NCBI GenBank assembly: GCA_037147415.1
Contig: JBAWVF010000073.1
Span: forward strand, 1-17,155
DNA length: 17,155 nucleotides
Source of the DNA: BOG-933 sp037147415
GTDB taxonomy: Bacteria; Pseudomonadota; Alphaproteobacteria; Azospirillales; Azospirillaceae
Reading direction: 5' to 3'
Below the pieces are notes generated by a model, which saw only the letters and a list, made by a program, of their open reading frames with translations, had not been told where the DNA came from and searched no databases. Below, one piece after another: positions 6,288 through 13,386 of the stretch; position 1 is the first letter of the stretch, and every line of letters starts with the position of its first letter. Made by a program: the position numbers and the translations under genes.

Positions 6288-6949
6288 TTAAGACCTGGCA
6301 ACGCCAGCCCAGGCGGAATAGCGGCTTTCAGCGGCATCGGTCTTTTGCGTGCCGCTTGCCGAAGCACGGCGCGGTGGTTTAAGTGCATCTTCGGCAAACC
6401 AGCTTAGTCAAGCGGCATCGACATCGTGGTAACGATAATTTTTGGCTCGACACCGTAAGACGAAATTTTCGATGCTGGCCGCCAAATCAACATTTGGAAA
6501 ACGTTCAAGAGCTCGGGCCAAGCTTTTGTCTGTCGGTTGCCAATCTTCAGCCGGAACTTTTAAAATTTGGACGGGCGTTTTGCGTGCGTCCTGAATCTGT
6601 TGGTTGTGACCCCAGTTTGTGTCAGCCGGTTGACAGGGGGTGTCGGCGATTTTTGACACCGGTTCCGGCAAGTTTAGGGTGTATGAGCACGAGATTTCAC
6701 CACCTTCCGCGAGATGGCGACGCGATTTACAACCAAGAGCTGTTCGGCCAATTCCGCAATCACCCGGTTCACCCAGGGCCGCGAGCGGCCAAGTTTGCGC
6801 GCAATGGTTGCTTGAGAGGGAAAGGCTTCGCCGCTTGCGAAATCAGCATGACGCTTTAAGGTCACCAACACCGCCAGCATATCGGCAGTAATTGCGCCGT
6901 CGTCGATCTACTCAACCGACACAAGAATATTGCGCAGTTTTTCAACCAC
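6288..6949 (-). pseudogene. broken helix-turn-helix, replication-type gene
   Basis: Two - strand frames join into one decayed gene. The first (from GTG 6949, RBS GGAGGAG) reads VEKLRNILVSVE, meets TAG at 6908-6910, then continues with ATG 6880 and the winged-helix part FPSQATIARKLGRSRPWVNR. Around the T-tract at 6726-6728 the frame is lost; shifting it there restores SRRHLAEGGEISCSYTLNLP and then PVSKIADTPCQPADTN. The second frame ends at TGA 6408-6410 after YRYHDVDAA, yet the same frame goes on as LSWFAEDALKPP and SRYSAWAGVARS to a stop at 6288. HTH_36-type N-termini with such linkers and tails occur in plasmid or phage replication proteins. ATG 6880 may be the original start, in which case the TAG is upstream of the gene. 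The function is lost or reduced. Confidence 0.72.
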
Positions 6950-7056
6950 AGACTCCTCCGTGAAAAAGCTTGACGGAGCCAGGGCGAACGGGCAGAATCG
7001 CGTCTGCTAGGACTGCGATTCGACGCTCGGAGCCTTACTCCGACGTTGAATTAGGA

Positions 7057-7090
7057 AAATAAACCGACCTTTGGCGAGGTCGGTTTATTT
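7057..7090. terminator. strong bidirectional terminator
   Basis: A 14-bp perfect inverted repeat (AAATAAACCGACCT at 7057-7070, AGGTCGGTTTATTT at 7077-7090) with a 6-base loop is flanked by T-runs in both directions. It overlaps the stop codon of the AlpA-like gene (7085-7087), so it ends that gene on the - strand. It also shields the divergent regulatory region from the decayed gene on the left. Confidence 0.88.
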
Positions 7091-7312
7091 TTGGTCATTT
7101 TTAGGGCCGAGGGCCTTGGCGGCCGCCGTCGACGTGACGGTCCTGCCGGCCAGATAGGCATCAAGGTATTTCTTCCTATATCGAACAGATCTTCCGATTT
7201 TTATGAACTGCGGCGCTCCAGGGTCGCCGGAACACCTCGCTTGCTTCATCCAACTCGTTGATTTTCCAATGTACTTTGCGGCGGCTGGTGTGTCGAGTGA
7301 TTCGTCATGCAT
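7085..7312 (-). CDS. AlpA/excisionase-like DNA-binding protein
   Basis: The 75-residue protein has the winged helix-turn-helix of AlpA/HTH_17 proteins: LDTPAAAKYIGKSTSWMKQARCSGDPGAPQFIKIGRSVRYRKKYLDAYLAGR. Such proteins commonly act as excisionases (recombination directionality factors) or activators in elements that also carry a tyrosine integrase, as here about 1 kb away. ATG 7312 is chosen because the domain starts there and GGAG lies ten bases upstream; an ORF extension to 7375 gives an unlikely N-terminus. It is divergent from the XRE-type gene and shares the 7313-7465 control region with it. The stop lies inside a terminator hairpin. Confidence 0.85.
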   Translation of the reverse strand: MHDESLDTPAAAKYIGKSTSWMKQARCSGDPGAPQFIKIGRSVRYRKKYLDAYLAGRTVTSTAAAKALGPKNDQK

Positions 7313-7399
7313 CGAGGTGGACTCCAGGGCGGGGTGGTGGTGGGAGGAGCATAGCAATGTCCTGCAAAAAATCAAGCGTTATTTGCCAGTGCAGTGCAA

Positions 7400-7457
7400 G
7401 ATTTTGCAACATGCGCCGACCATCCATCTTGTTGCGCGATTTTGCATTTGGTAGGAT
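7400..7457 (+). promoter_or_regulatory. control region between the AlpA-like and XRE-type genes
   Basis: GATTTTGCA is repeated at 7400-7408 and 7438-7446, and TGCAA...TTGCA half-sites surround the first copy. A promoter-like pair TTGTTG (7429-7434) and TAGGAT (7452-7457) has 17-base spacing and covers the second repeat. Transcription from it would start near 7464-7466, almost on the ATG at 7466. The repeats are good candidates for an operator bound by one of the two divergent regulators. Confidence 0.5.
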
Positions 7458-7465
7458 AATGCGTC

Positions 7466-8233
7466 ATGACGCTCACACCCGCACAATGCCGCGCAGCTCG
7501 CGCGATGGCCAAAATCAGCCGTCAACAGCTGGCTGATGCGGTTAGTATTAGTCTTCGTACTCTTGACTATTTTGAAGATGATCAACGCGCACCACGATTA
7601 GCAACGCTGATAGCGATTCAAAATTTTCTCGAAGGTCATGGTGTTGTATTCTTAGAAACGTGGTGGGGAGCACATGGGATTCTTGAGCTAAAAGAAAAGT
7701 CTTTCCCAAAAGAGAAAATTATACTTAATTCAGTCTTTCCTACTTCGGGAGAAATTTTTGTTAATGGTGTTTGCGCAGTCTGGGATGAACTTCGGACACA
7801 TATTCGCAATCCCAGATCAATGCCCGACGCATATGACTCAAGAAAATTAATGACGCAGCTTTGCGATGACATGGCAATCAACGATCCATTTGGCGATGGC
7901 GTAACTTTCTCGGTTGACTCATACTCTTCACAAATCGTGCGCTCGGCATACACGAGTATTGAACGCAGCGCAGACAATGTGTTATCGCATGTTGCTGTAG
8001 TTGCAAGATATGAAAGAGCTAATGCAGTTACGTTTAGCTTTCGAACATACAGACCCATTACCTCAGAGGTAATGGACGAAAGCGGGCAAGCTATCGTTGA
8101 TGCTAGCGGGCGGTCGATACGGATTTCCACGGCATCACTTGTTTTTGTGAAAGAGTTTGAGCATCCTGAATATTTTCAAAAATCACTTGAATGGTGCGAA
8201 GGAATTGTCGGAGCAAATGTTAATATAGAGTAA
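7466..8233 (+). CDS. XRE-type HTH protein with an unknown C-terminal domain
   Basis: Residues about 4-58 are a helix-turn-helix of the phage-repressor type: LTPAQCRAARAMAKISRQQLADAVSISLRTLDYFEDDQRAPRLATLIAIQNFLEGHGVVF. The remaining 190 residues match no family I know. They hold WDELRTHIRNPRSMPD, a central part with FGDGVTFSVDSYSSQIVRSA, and a C-terminal FVKEFEHPEYFQKSLEWCEGIVG. No signal peptide or membrane segment is seen. The gene is clearly more AT-rich than its neighbours, a sign of separate origin. There is no good ribosome binding site and a promoter-like -10 box ends nine bases before the ATG, so the mRNA may be leaderless. It may control the AlpA-like gene and the integrase, or be a cargo sensor; both are inference. 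Confidence 0.8.
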   Translation: MTLTPAQCRAARAMAKISRQQLADAVSISLRTLDYFEDDQRAPRLATLIAIQNFLEGHGVVFLETWWGAHGILELKEKSFPKEKIILNSVFPTSGEIFVNGVCAVWDELRTHIRNPRSMPDAYDSRKLMTQLCDDMAINDPFGDGVTFSVDSYSSQIVRSAYTSIERSADNVLSHVAVVARYERANAVTFSFRTYRPITSEVMDESGQAIVDASGRSIRISTASLVFVKEFEHPEYFQKSLEWCEGIVGANVNIE

Positions 8234-8291
8234 AGAGAAAGTTTGAAGCAGGCATTCATTCTACTATTTCATTATAGTTTACCTAAACTTG

Positions 8292-9503
8292 TTAAGCTCC
8301 TACCAGTTTTGCTACGGCCGCCGCCTTATGCTCTGGCGCAAGGTGAGCATAGCGAAGCGTCATTTTGATATCGGAGTGTCCCAACAGTTCGCGGACCGTG
8401 TTCAGGTCGACGCCGACCATGACGAGCTTCGAGGCGAACGTGTGTCGTATATCGTGCCAGCGGAACTCTTCGATCTTGGCCGCCAGTAGCAACGCCTCCC
8501 AAGACTTTCGAACGTTGTTGAACTGGCCCCCGTCGCGGTTTGGGAAAACCAAAGGGGTACTATCCACCTGTGTGCGCCAGTGCGAAAGAACTGACCATCC
8601 TTCATCGTTCAGGGGAATGTGCCGAGTCTGTCCCGATTTCGCTTTGGCACCGTCAACGGTGATTTCGCGTCGATCGAGATCGGCTTCCCTCCAGGTCAAC
8701 CCGAAAAGCTCGCCCCGTCGCATGCCGGTATTGAGGCTCACCAGCACCATGGGCTTGAGATGGTCGGCGAAGGAAACGGCACGAAGATCGGGAAGCAAAT
8801 CATAGTTTCGGCCGAGTCGCCATTCGTTGGCGTTGTCTCGTTCCTGCCGGATGCGCTCTTCCCGTTCATCAAGAGCGATACGCAGCCGCCTTTCCTCATC
8901 GACGGAGAGAAAGCGGACCTTGCGATTGGCATCCAGCTTGACGCGCTTCACATTCGCGATCGGGTTAGAAAAGCCCTTAATCCACGACGTCGCCTTGTTG
9001 AGCGACGACTTAAGGTCGTCCAGGTCGCGATTGACCGTCCCGGGCTTGGTTCCTCCATTCAGCCGGCCGGTGCGCCATTTTTCGACGTCCAAAGGGGTAA
9101 TTTCACCGAGCTTCTTATCGAGAAAGCTCGCGAAGGTAACCCGGAGTCGGATCATGGTGTTGCCGTAGCTCCGGACATGGGCGCGTGCCCATGGGTCATA
9201 TAGCTCATCAAGGAATGTCCGAAGGGTATGTTCTTTCACGGCCTTTCGCGGGACCGCCGGGTCGTTGCCCTTGTAGACGTCGGCAAGAATGGCCTTTGCC
9301 TGATCACGCGCTTGAGCCGGCGCCACCGCGTCGGCCCGACCGAGATTGATCCGCTTCCCTCGGTCGTACTCAACGTAATAAGACATGACGCCGCTGGATT
9401 GGACCCGTAGCAACAGGCCTTTCAGGCGAGTGTCGCGCACCTCATATGGCTTGTCTGCCGGCTTGAGATTTGCAACCAATGAGTTCGAAATTACTGAATT
9501 CAT
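8292..9503 (-). CDS. int: tyrosine recombinase, element integrase
   Basis: The 403-residue protein is a complete P4-type or phage-type integrase: an N-terminal arm-binding domain (about 8-90, LKPADKPYEVRD and LLLRVQSSG), a core-binding helical domain (92-185) and the catalytic domain. All catalytic residues are present: Arg262 in TGMRRGEL, Lys289 in AKSGQTR, His350 and Arg353 in HDIRHTFAS, His376 in LGHSD and the nucleophile Tyr385 in MTLRYAHL. ATG 9503 is chosen (AAAAGG five bases upstream) over a 35-residue longer frame. The gene reads into the element, away from the tRNA fragment at 9692-9738, the usual place for a tRNA-targeting integrase. It should catalyse integration and, with the AlpA-like protein, excision. 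Confidence 0.96.
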   Translation of the reverse strand: MNSVISNSLVANLKPADKPYEVRDTRLKGLLLRVQSSGVMSYYVEYDRGKRINLGRADAVAPAQARDQAKAILADVYKGNDPAVPRKAVKEHTLRTFLDELYDPWARAHVRSYGNTMIRLRVTFASFLDKKLGEITPLDVEKWRTGRLNGGTKPGTVNRDLDDLKSSLNKATSWIKGFSNPIANVKRVKLDANRKVRFLSVDEERRLRIALDEREERIRQERDNANEWRLGRNYDLLPDLRAVSFADHLKPMVLVSLNTGMRRGELFGLTWREADLDRREITVDGAKAKSGQTRHIPLNDEGWSVLSHWRTQVDSTPLVFPNRDGGQFNNVRKSWEALLLAAKIEEFRWHDIRHTFASKLVMVGVDLNTVRELLGHSDIKMTLRYAHLAPEHKAAAVAKLVGA

Positions 9504-9520
9504 GAACGCCTTTTCCCGGA

Positions 9521-9564
9521 TAAGTGCGAACGGTGTGCCGGCCCGTAAGTGCACTGTAAGTGCA
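9521..9564. repeat. TAAGTGC direct repeats beside int, possible arm-type sites
   Basis: TAAGTGC occurs at 9521-9527, 9546-9552 and 9557-9563, all in the same orientation and just upstream of int, between the gene and the tRNA fragment. Short direct repeats at this place are often integrase arm-binding sites. The last two also share the following A (TAAGTGCA). Assignment is by position and repetition only. Confidence 0.4.
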
Positions 9565-9691
9565 AGCCGACTGTACCGCGTCGAACCCGGGAACACAATG
9601 GCGCACATGCGGTTTTATTAACTTATTGAAATGCTGTGTATGTTTGGTCTGTAGGGTGTTCGCAGGTTCGGGAAAAACCACCCCGGCATCG

Positions 9692-9738
9692 CGCTCATAA
9701 CGGTGTTGTCGGGGGTTCAAATCCCTCCGGGCCCACCA
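9692..9738 (+). other. attR: 3' part of a tRNA gene with CAT anticodon
   Basis: From the anticodon loop CTCATAA (9694-9700) to CCCACCA (9732-9738) the sequence is the 3' half of a tRNA. The T arm is GGGGG-TTCAAAT-CCCTC, followed by a 7-base acceptor 3' strand CGGGCCC, discriminator A and encoded CCA. The 5' side does not fit: bases 9689-9693 pair poorly with the 3' anticodon stem CGGTG, and no GGGCCCG acceptor strand or D arm is found upstream. It is therefore a fragment, as left at the distal end of an element inserted in the anticodon region of a tRNA-Met or tRNA-Ile(CAT) gene. The intact copy should lie at the other end of the element, to the left. Confidence 0.82.
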
Positions 9739-9897
9739 TCTTAAACTTCAAACTTGCCTTAAATCTCAAGCTTGATTGTGAACGCGGCAAGGTTTTGCTC
9801 GGTCGGGCAAAATCGCTTGTGATCATGATCTCAGATGGTTAAAAATCATTCACGTTTCGAAAGCGAGGAAAACCGTCGGAGCGGTGGGAGAGTACTT

Positions 9898-10302
9898 ATG
9901 GAACGGAGTAAGGCGGAGTATCAGTCGTTCGGGGTTGTGGTGGTTGAGGATCAGGCCTTCGTGCGCAAAACCATCGTGCAGCTGTTGGGTCAGCTCGGGT
10001 TCGGGCGAATCGGCGAGGCGGAGGAAGGCGAGTCCGGTCTGCGCGAGTGTCAGCGGCTAAATCCGGACGTCGTGGTTTGCGATATCGACATGAAGCCGAT
10101 GAACGGGTTGGGTTTTCTAACCGGTTTGCGCACCAGCACCGAAATTCGCAACCCGCGTACGCCGGTCATCTTTTTGACAAAACACAATGAATCTGAAATC
10201 GTCAAACAGGCGCTGGCGTTGGGCGTCAATGCCTTTGTGGTCAAGCCACCCACTCTGCCGGCCTTGCGCGAGCGCATCGACCGGTTTCTGTTCCCGGACT
10301 AA
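9898..10302 (+). CDS. single-domain response regulator (CheY-like)
   Basis: The 134-residue receiver domain has the acidic pair Glu17-Asp18 (VVVVEDQAF), the phosphoacceptor Asp62 in CDIDMKPMNG, Thr94 (FLTKH) and Lys116 in VVKPPT, all at the usual CheY spacing, and no output domain. It should act by phosphorylation-dependent binding to a partner. GGGAGAG seven bases before the ATG at 9898 supports this start over an upstream TTG or GTG frame. It is the first chromosomal gene after the element boundary and stands alone, ending at a clear terminator. No histidine kinase is nearby. Confidence 0.92.
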   Translation: MERSKAEYQSFGVVVVEDQAFVRKTIVQLLGQLGFGRIGEAEEGESGLRECQRLNPDVVVCDIDMKPMNGLGFLTGLRTSTEIRNPRTPVIFLTKHNESEIVKQALALGVNAFVVKPPTLPALRERIDRFLFPD

Positions 10303-10348
10303 GCGTCGGAATACGCCCCCCAGGCTTCAGGGGGCGGCCGACGCTTTT
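10303..10348 (+). terminator. Rho-independent terminator of the response regulator
   Basis: GCGTCGG (10303-10309) pairs with CCGACGC (10338-10344), enclosing an inner stem GCCCCC/GGGGGC, and is followed by TTTT (10345-10348). It begins at the base after the stop codon, and the convergent bamE gene ends just beyond it. Confidence 0.85.
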
Positions 10349-10361
10349 CCCGATACGGGGG

Positions 10362-10829
10362 TCAGGACTGACCGGGCCCCTGCGCCTTCTTGCCACCGGA
10401 GAACCGGCCGACATTGCCGAGCATCTGTTCAAGGAAGCCCAGGTCTTTGCCGGCGGTCGGGGTGGCCCGCGAGACGATCTCAAGTTCCTGACCGGCGGTT
10501 AGATCAGCCTGTTCGATTTTATTGACCACACCACGCGCGTCGAAGTGGACTGTGACCACCTTGCGATCGACAATTTCGGGCGCAAGGAATCCGACTTTCT
10601 CGGTTCGCTGGCCGATATAGTACCAAGTGCTGCCGTCAAAGGTGCCGGTCGCCGTGGGTGTGCCCAGGGTGGTGGCAACATCGTTCTTCTGGCTGGTGCC
10701 TTCATGAATCTCGGCAAGGCGGTCGGCTTCAACCAGATTGCCGTGCATGGTGACGATCGGTGTGCAGGCGGTCGCGGCGGCGAGAAGCAGCGCGAGGGCG
10801 TACGGTTTAACAGAGGTCGATCCGGTCAT
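10362..10829 (-). CDS. bamE: BamE/SmpA-family outer-membrane lipoprotein
   Basis: The 155-residue protein begins with a lipoprotein signal (KPYALALLLAAATAC) whose lipobox Cys is residue 22. The mature part carries the SmpA/OmlA (BamE) pattern: TSQKNDVATTLGTPTATGTFDGSTWYYIGQ, then FDARGVVNKIE. BamE is a small subunit of the BAM complex that folds outer-membrane proteins. The C-terminal 45 residues are a longer tail than in enterobacterial BamE, as is usual in alphaproteobacteria. It is divergent from the ubiquinol-cytochrome c chaperone gene, an arrangement often seen in this class. Confidence 0.9.
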   Translation of the reverse strand: MTGSTSVKPYALALLLAAATACTPIVTMHGNLVEADRLAEIHEGTSQKNDVATTLGTPTATGTFDGSTWYYIGQRTEKVGFLAPEIVDRKVVTVHFDARGVVNKIEQADLTAGQELEIVSRATPTAGKDLGFLEQMLGNVGRFSGGKKAQGPGQS

Positions 10830-10937
10830 GACAATCGTTTATCTTGGTTGTGCGGGAGGCGACAGGGCTGCACCGCCTCGAATACCCTGACAATCGCACC
10901 GGCGGCTTCCCGCTGTCAATGTATCGCTGGATGGAAA

Positions 10938-11498
10938 ATGATAGGAATTCTGAAGCGCTTGCTCGGCCTGTCGGATCGGGACGATTCGGTGACGCGATGC
11001 TATCATCGTGTCGTTGATCAATCACGATTGCCTGATTTTTATCGGGTGTGTGGCGTCCCCGATACACTGGATGGTCGTTTCGATATGCTGGCCGTACATG
11101 CTTTTCTGGTCATGCATCGCTTGAAGGGTCGGGGCATTTCGGCTGAACGGTTTTCCCGGCGCCTGTTCGAGACCATGATTACCGACATGGATCGCACGAT
11201 GCGGGAAATGGGAGTTGGTGATATGGGGGTTCCGCGCCATGTCAAAGCAATGGCCCAGGGCTTCAACGGCCGAATCCACGCTTATAATGACGCTTTGGCG
11301 GCGCCGGGGGATGAAGCTTTACTGGTAGCGCTCGATAATAATCTTTATGGTACAGTATTGAGCCCGGATGCGGCAATGTTGGCTCTTCTCGCCGGTTATA
11401 TCCGAAGCGCCGTCACCTGTCTTGAAGAGCAAACTCTGGACCGTATACTTGCCGGTGATCTTCAATTTCCGGCTCTGTCGCTGGATGGTGTGTCATGA
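10938..11498 (+). CDS. ubiquinol-cytochrome c chaperone family protein (CBP3-like)
   Basis: The 186-residue protein matches the pattern of the CBP3-related chaperone family: YHRVVDQSRLPDFYRVCGVPDTLDGRFDMLAVHAFLVMHRL, then LFETMITDMDRTMREMGVGDMGVPRHVKAMAQGFNGRIHAYNDAL. In mitochondria Cbp3 helps translation and assembly of cytochrome b of complex III; the bacterial role is presumed similar and less tested. ATG 10938 is chosen; an ORF extension to 10545 runs through the bamE gene on the other strand and is not coding. It overlaps the DUF177 gene by 4 bases (ATGA), an operon seen widely in alphaproteobacteria. Confidence 0.88.
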   Translation: MIGILKRLLGLSDRDDSVTRCYHRVVDQSRLPDFYRVCGVPDTLDGRFDMLAVHAFLVMHRLKGRGISAERFSRRLFETMITDMDRTMREMGVGDMGVPRHVKAMAQGFNGRIHAYNDALAAPGDEALLVALDNNLYGTVLSPDAAMLALLAGYIRSAVTCLEEQTLDRILAGDLQFPALSLDGVS

Positions 11499-12070
11499 GT
11501 GTCGATCGTGGGTTGCAACCCGAATTTTCGCGGGTGATTCGCCTCGAGAGTATTCCGGCGGACAAGATGGTGCGGGAGATCGAGGCGACGCCGGCGGAAT
11601 GCCGGGCGCTGGCCGCCCGCTTTTCCTTGGAGTCGATCGATGGTCTGAGCGCTACCGTGCGCCTGTGTCGGCAGGATGGGGGACGGATGATCCGCGTCCG
11701 GGGCAGGTTGGCGGCAAAGATTGTGCAGACCTGTGTGGTGAGTCTGGCTTCGGTCCCTGCTTCCGTCACCGAGTCGTTTACCGCGCTGTATGCTCCGGAG
11801 GCCCTGTTGCCGGCGCCGGATGAAGAAATCGTGATCGACCCGTTTTCCGATGACGATGTGCCGGAGCTTTTGCCTGAAGAGGGCATCGATATCGGCGAGT
11901 TGACGGCGCAGCATCTTTCCTTGGCGCTTGATCCGTATCCTCGTTGCCCCGGTGTCGAGTTTCCCGGTGTCGAGTTCCCCGGTGTCGACGATGATCGGGA
12001 TGCAGAAGAAAGCAAAGTATCCGGCAATAATCCGTTCGGGGTATTGGTGGCGTTTAAGCCGAAAACCTGA
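11495..12070 (+). CDS. DUF177 (YceD-like) protein
   Basis: The 191-residue protein shows the DUF177 layout: ARFSLESIDGLSATVRL, the strand VRGRLAAKIVQTCVVSLASVPASV, an acidic middle (DEEIVIDPFSDDD), and the conserved IDIGELTAQHLSLALDPYPRCPG. Homologues (YceD) are linked to 23S rRNA and usually sit before rpmF and plsX; here neither follows. The CPG motif is expanded by a 15-bp tandem duplication in the DNA (11948-11987), giving PGVEFPGVEFPGVDDD. The start overlaps the preceding stop codon (ATGA), so it is translationally coupled. Confidence 0.9.
   Translation: MSVDRGLQPEFSRVIRLESIPADKMVREIEATPAECRALAARFSLESIDGLSATVRLCRQDGGRMIRVRGRLAAKIVQTCVVSLASVPASVTESFTALYAPEALLPAPDEEIVIDPFSDDDVPELLPEEGIDIGELTAQHLSLALDPYPRCPGVEFPGVEFPGVDDDRDAEESKVSGNNPFGVLVAFKPKT
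11948..11987 (+). repeat. 15-bp tandem repeat inside the DUF177 gene
   Basis: The unit CCCGGTGTCGAGTT plus T or C is present at 11948-11962 and 11963-11977, and a third copy starts at 11978 and diverges after CCCGGTGTCGA. The period of 15 keeps the frame and encodes a repeated PGVEF. It looks like a recent slippage duplication. Confidence 0.85.
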
Positions 12071-12133
12071 CGACAGTGTGCAGCGGCTTCGTGTTATGGG
12101 TCATTAGTGCGCCTGATATTATGAAAGTTGGTC

Positions 12134-13351
12134 ATGTTTATTCCCGAGTTGCAAGCGTTGGTCACCGCTACCGTAACGCCCGCGTCATGTTTCGATGCGA
12201 TGATGACTGATATCGGTTCGGCATTGAACGGGTTGGGGGTGGTGACCCGGACGCTGCTCCATGCTTCCGACTATCCCAATCCGGCCTTGATGAAGGCGCT
12301 GGTTTTACAGTTGCGCGATGGCGGATTGCCGGGTGTGGTGGTTAATTGCAATGCTAAGGATGAGCTTATTCTTGAACATCGCGACGGAAACCCGCTGACC
12401 ATTCATGATGCCTGGAACATTCCGCTGATTGCGTTCATGGCCGATCATCCGGCTTGTCATGTTGAGTACTTGCGGCGAGCGCCGGAAAACGCGGTGATTA
12501 CTGTTATCGACGAGGGTCATCTGACCTTTCTTGAAGATGCCGGTTTCCGTCCGCGCACCCGGATATTCTGCCCGCATGGCGGTCCGGAGCCGTTGCCGGT
12601 AATGCGACGGGCCGAAGAGCGCGGGATTGATTTGCTGATGGTCGGTTTGGTCGATGATCCGGGGCCGTTCACCCGTTGGCTGAATGAGGAAATCGGGGCG
12701 CGTGGTCCCGCCCGGCGGGCCATTGCCGAGGCGTATTCCGAGGTACGCGAAGAAGGGCGGGAGGTGTATGCCGCGCTGGTCGAAGCGTACGGACGGGCGC
12801 GGCTTGATGCCCGGCCGCTGGCTTTGGCAAAGAATGTTGCGGCGCTCGATGCTTTCGCAACCCGTACCCGCCGGCTTGAAGTGCTGCGGGCAATCAAGGA
12901 TCGCCGGGTCGTGATCGCCGGAGAGGTTGCACCGAGTGCCGGTCTCGATCATCACGACATACGCGGACCGGTTGTTTTTGCCAAGGCCTTAAGCATGATG
13001 TCCGATGCCCGGATTCTGCTTAACAGTCGCTGGACATACGGGCGGGGGGCTCATGAGCGGGTGTTCTACGGCATGAGCCGGGGCGCCGTTGTCGCGACCG
13101 AGGATGGCAGCTTTCTGCGCGACGAGTTGCGGCGACAGGCCGGGATGGTCGCCTTGCCCCGGCATCCCGTCGAGATCAATGATATGTTGTGTACCTTGTG
13201 CGAAGCCCCCGACCGGCTGAATGCGATCCGGGAACGCGGTCTGTCGGAGTATGTCAAGCGGCATTCGTGGCGGGAGCGTGCCGTACGTATGATCACTGCG
13301 CTCGGTCCTCATTTCAACGCCCCGTACTTCGGTGCCGCGCACCCCGTATGA
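12134..13351 (+). CDS. CgeB/DUF3880-like glycosyltransferase
   Basis: The 405-residue protein looks like a GT-B glycosyltransferase of the CgeB type. The N-terminal half has alternating strands (GVVVNCNAKDELIL, IPLIAFMADHPACH, RIFCPHGG) and the C-terminal half has IKDRRVVIAGE and then the nucleotide-sugar part ARILLNSRWTYGRGAHERVFYGMSRGAVVATEDGSF, ending with SEYVKRHSWRERAVRMI. ATG 12134 is preferred; a TTG two codons upstream is possible and the ribosome binding site is weak either way. It stands alone downstream of DUF177, in the place where rpmF and plsX are often found. Donor and acceptor cannot be told. Confidence 0.75.
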   Translation: MFIPELQALVTATVTPASCFDAMMTDIGSALNGLGVVTRTLLHASDYPNPALMKALVLQLRDGGLPGVVVNCNAKDELILEHRDGNPLTIHDAWNIPLIAFMADHPACHVEYLRRAPENAVITVIDEGHLTFLEDAGFRPRTRIFCPHGGPEPLPVMRRAEERGIDLLMVGLVDDPGPFTRWLNEEIGARGPARRAIAEAYSEVREEGREVYAALVEAYGRARLDARPLALAKNVAALDAFATRTRRLEVLRAIKDRRVVIAGEVAPSAGLDHHDIRGPVVFAKALSMMSDARILLNSRWTYGRGAHERVFYGMSRGAVVATEDGSFLRDELRRQAGMVALPRHPVEINDMLCTLCEAPDRLNAIRERGLSEYVKRHSWRERAVRMITALGPHFNAPYFGAAHPV

Positions 13352-13386
13352 CGGCCCGTCATACCGATGAAGTCTTACGGCGTGGC

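Noticed and set aside
9660..9738. A complete tRNA gene
   Set aside because: No acceptor 5' strand or D arm exists upstream, and the anticodon stem does not pair on its 5' side.
10545..10937. Upstream extension of the ubiquinol-cytochrome c chaperone gene
   Set aside because: It overlaps bamE on the other strand, and the family's conserved N-terminus begins at the ATG at 10938.
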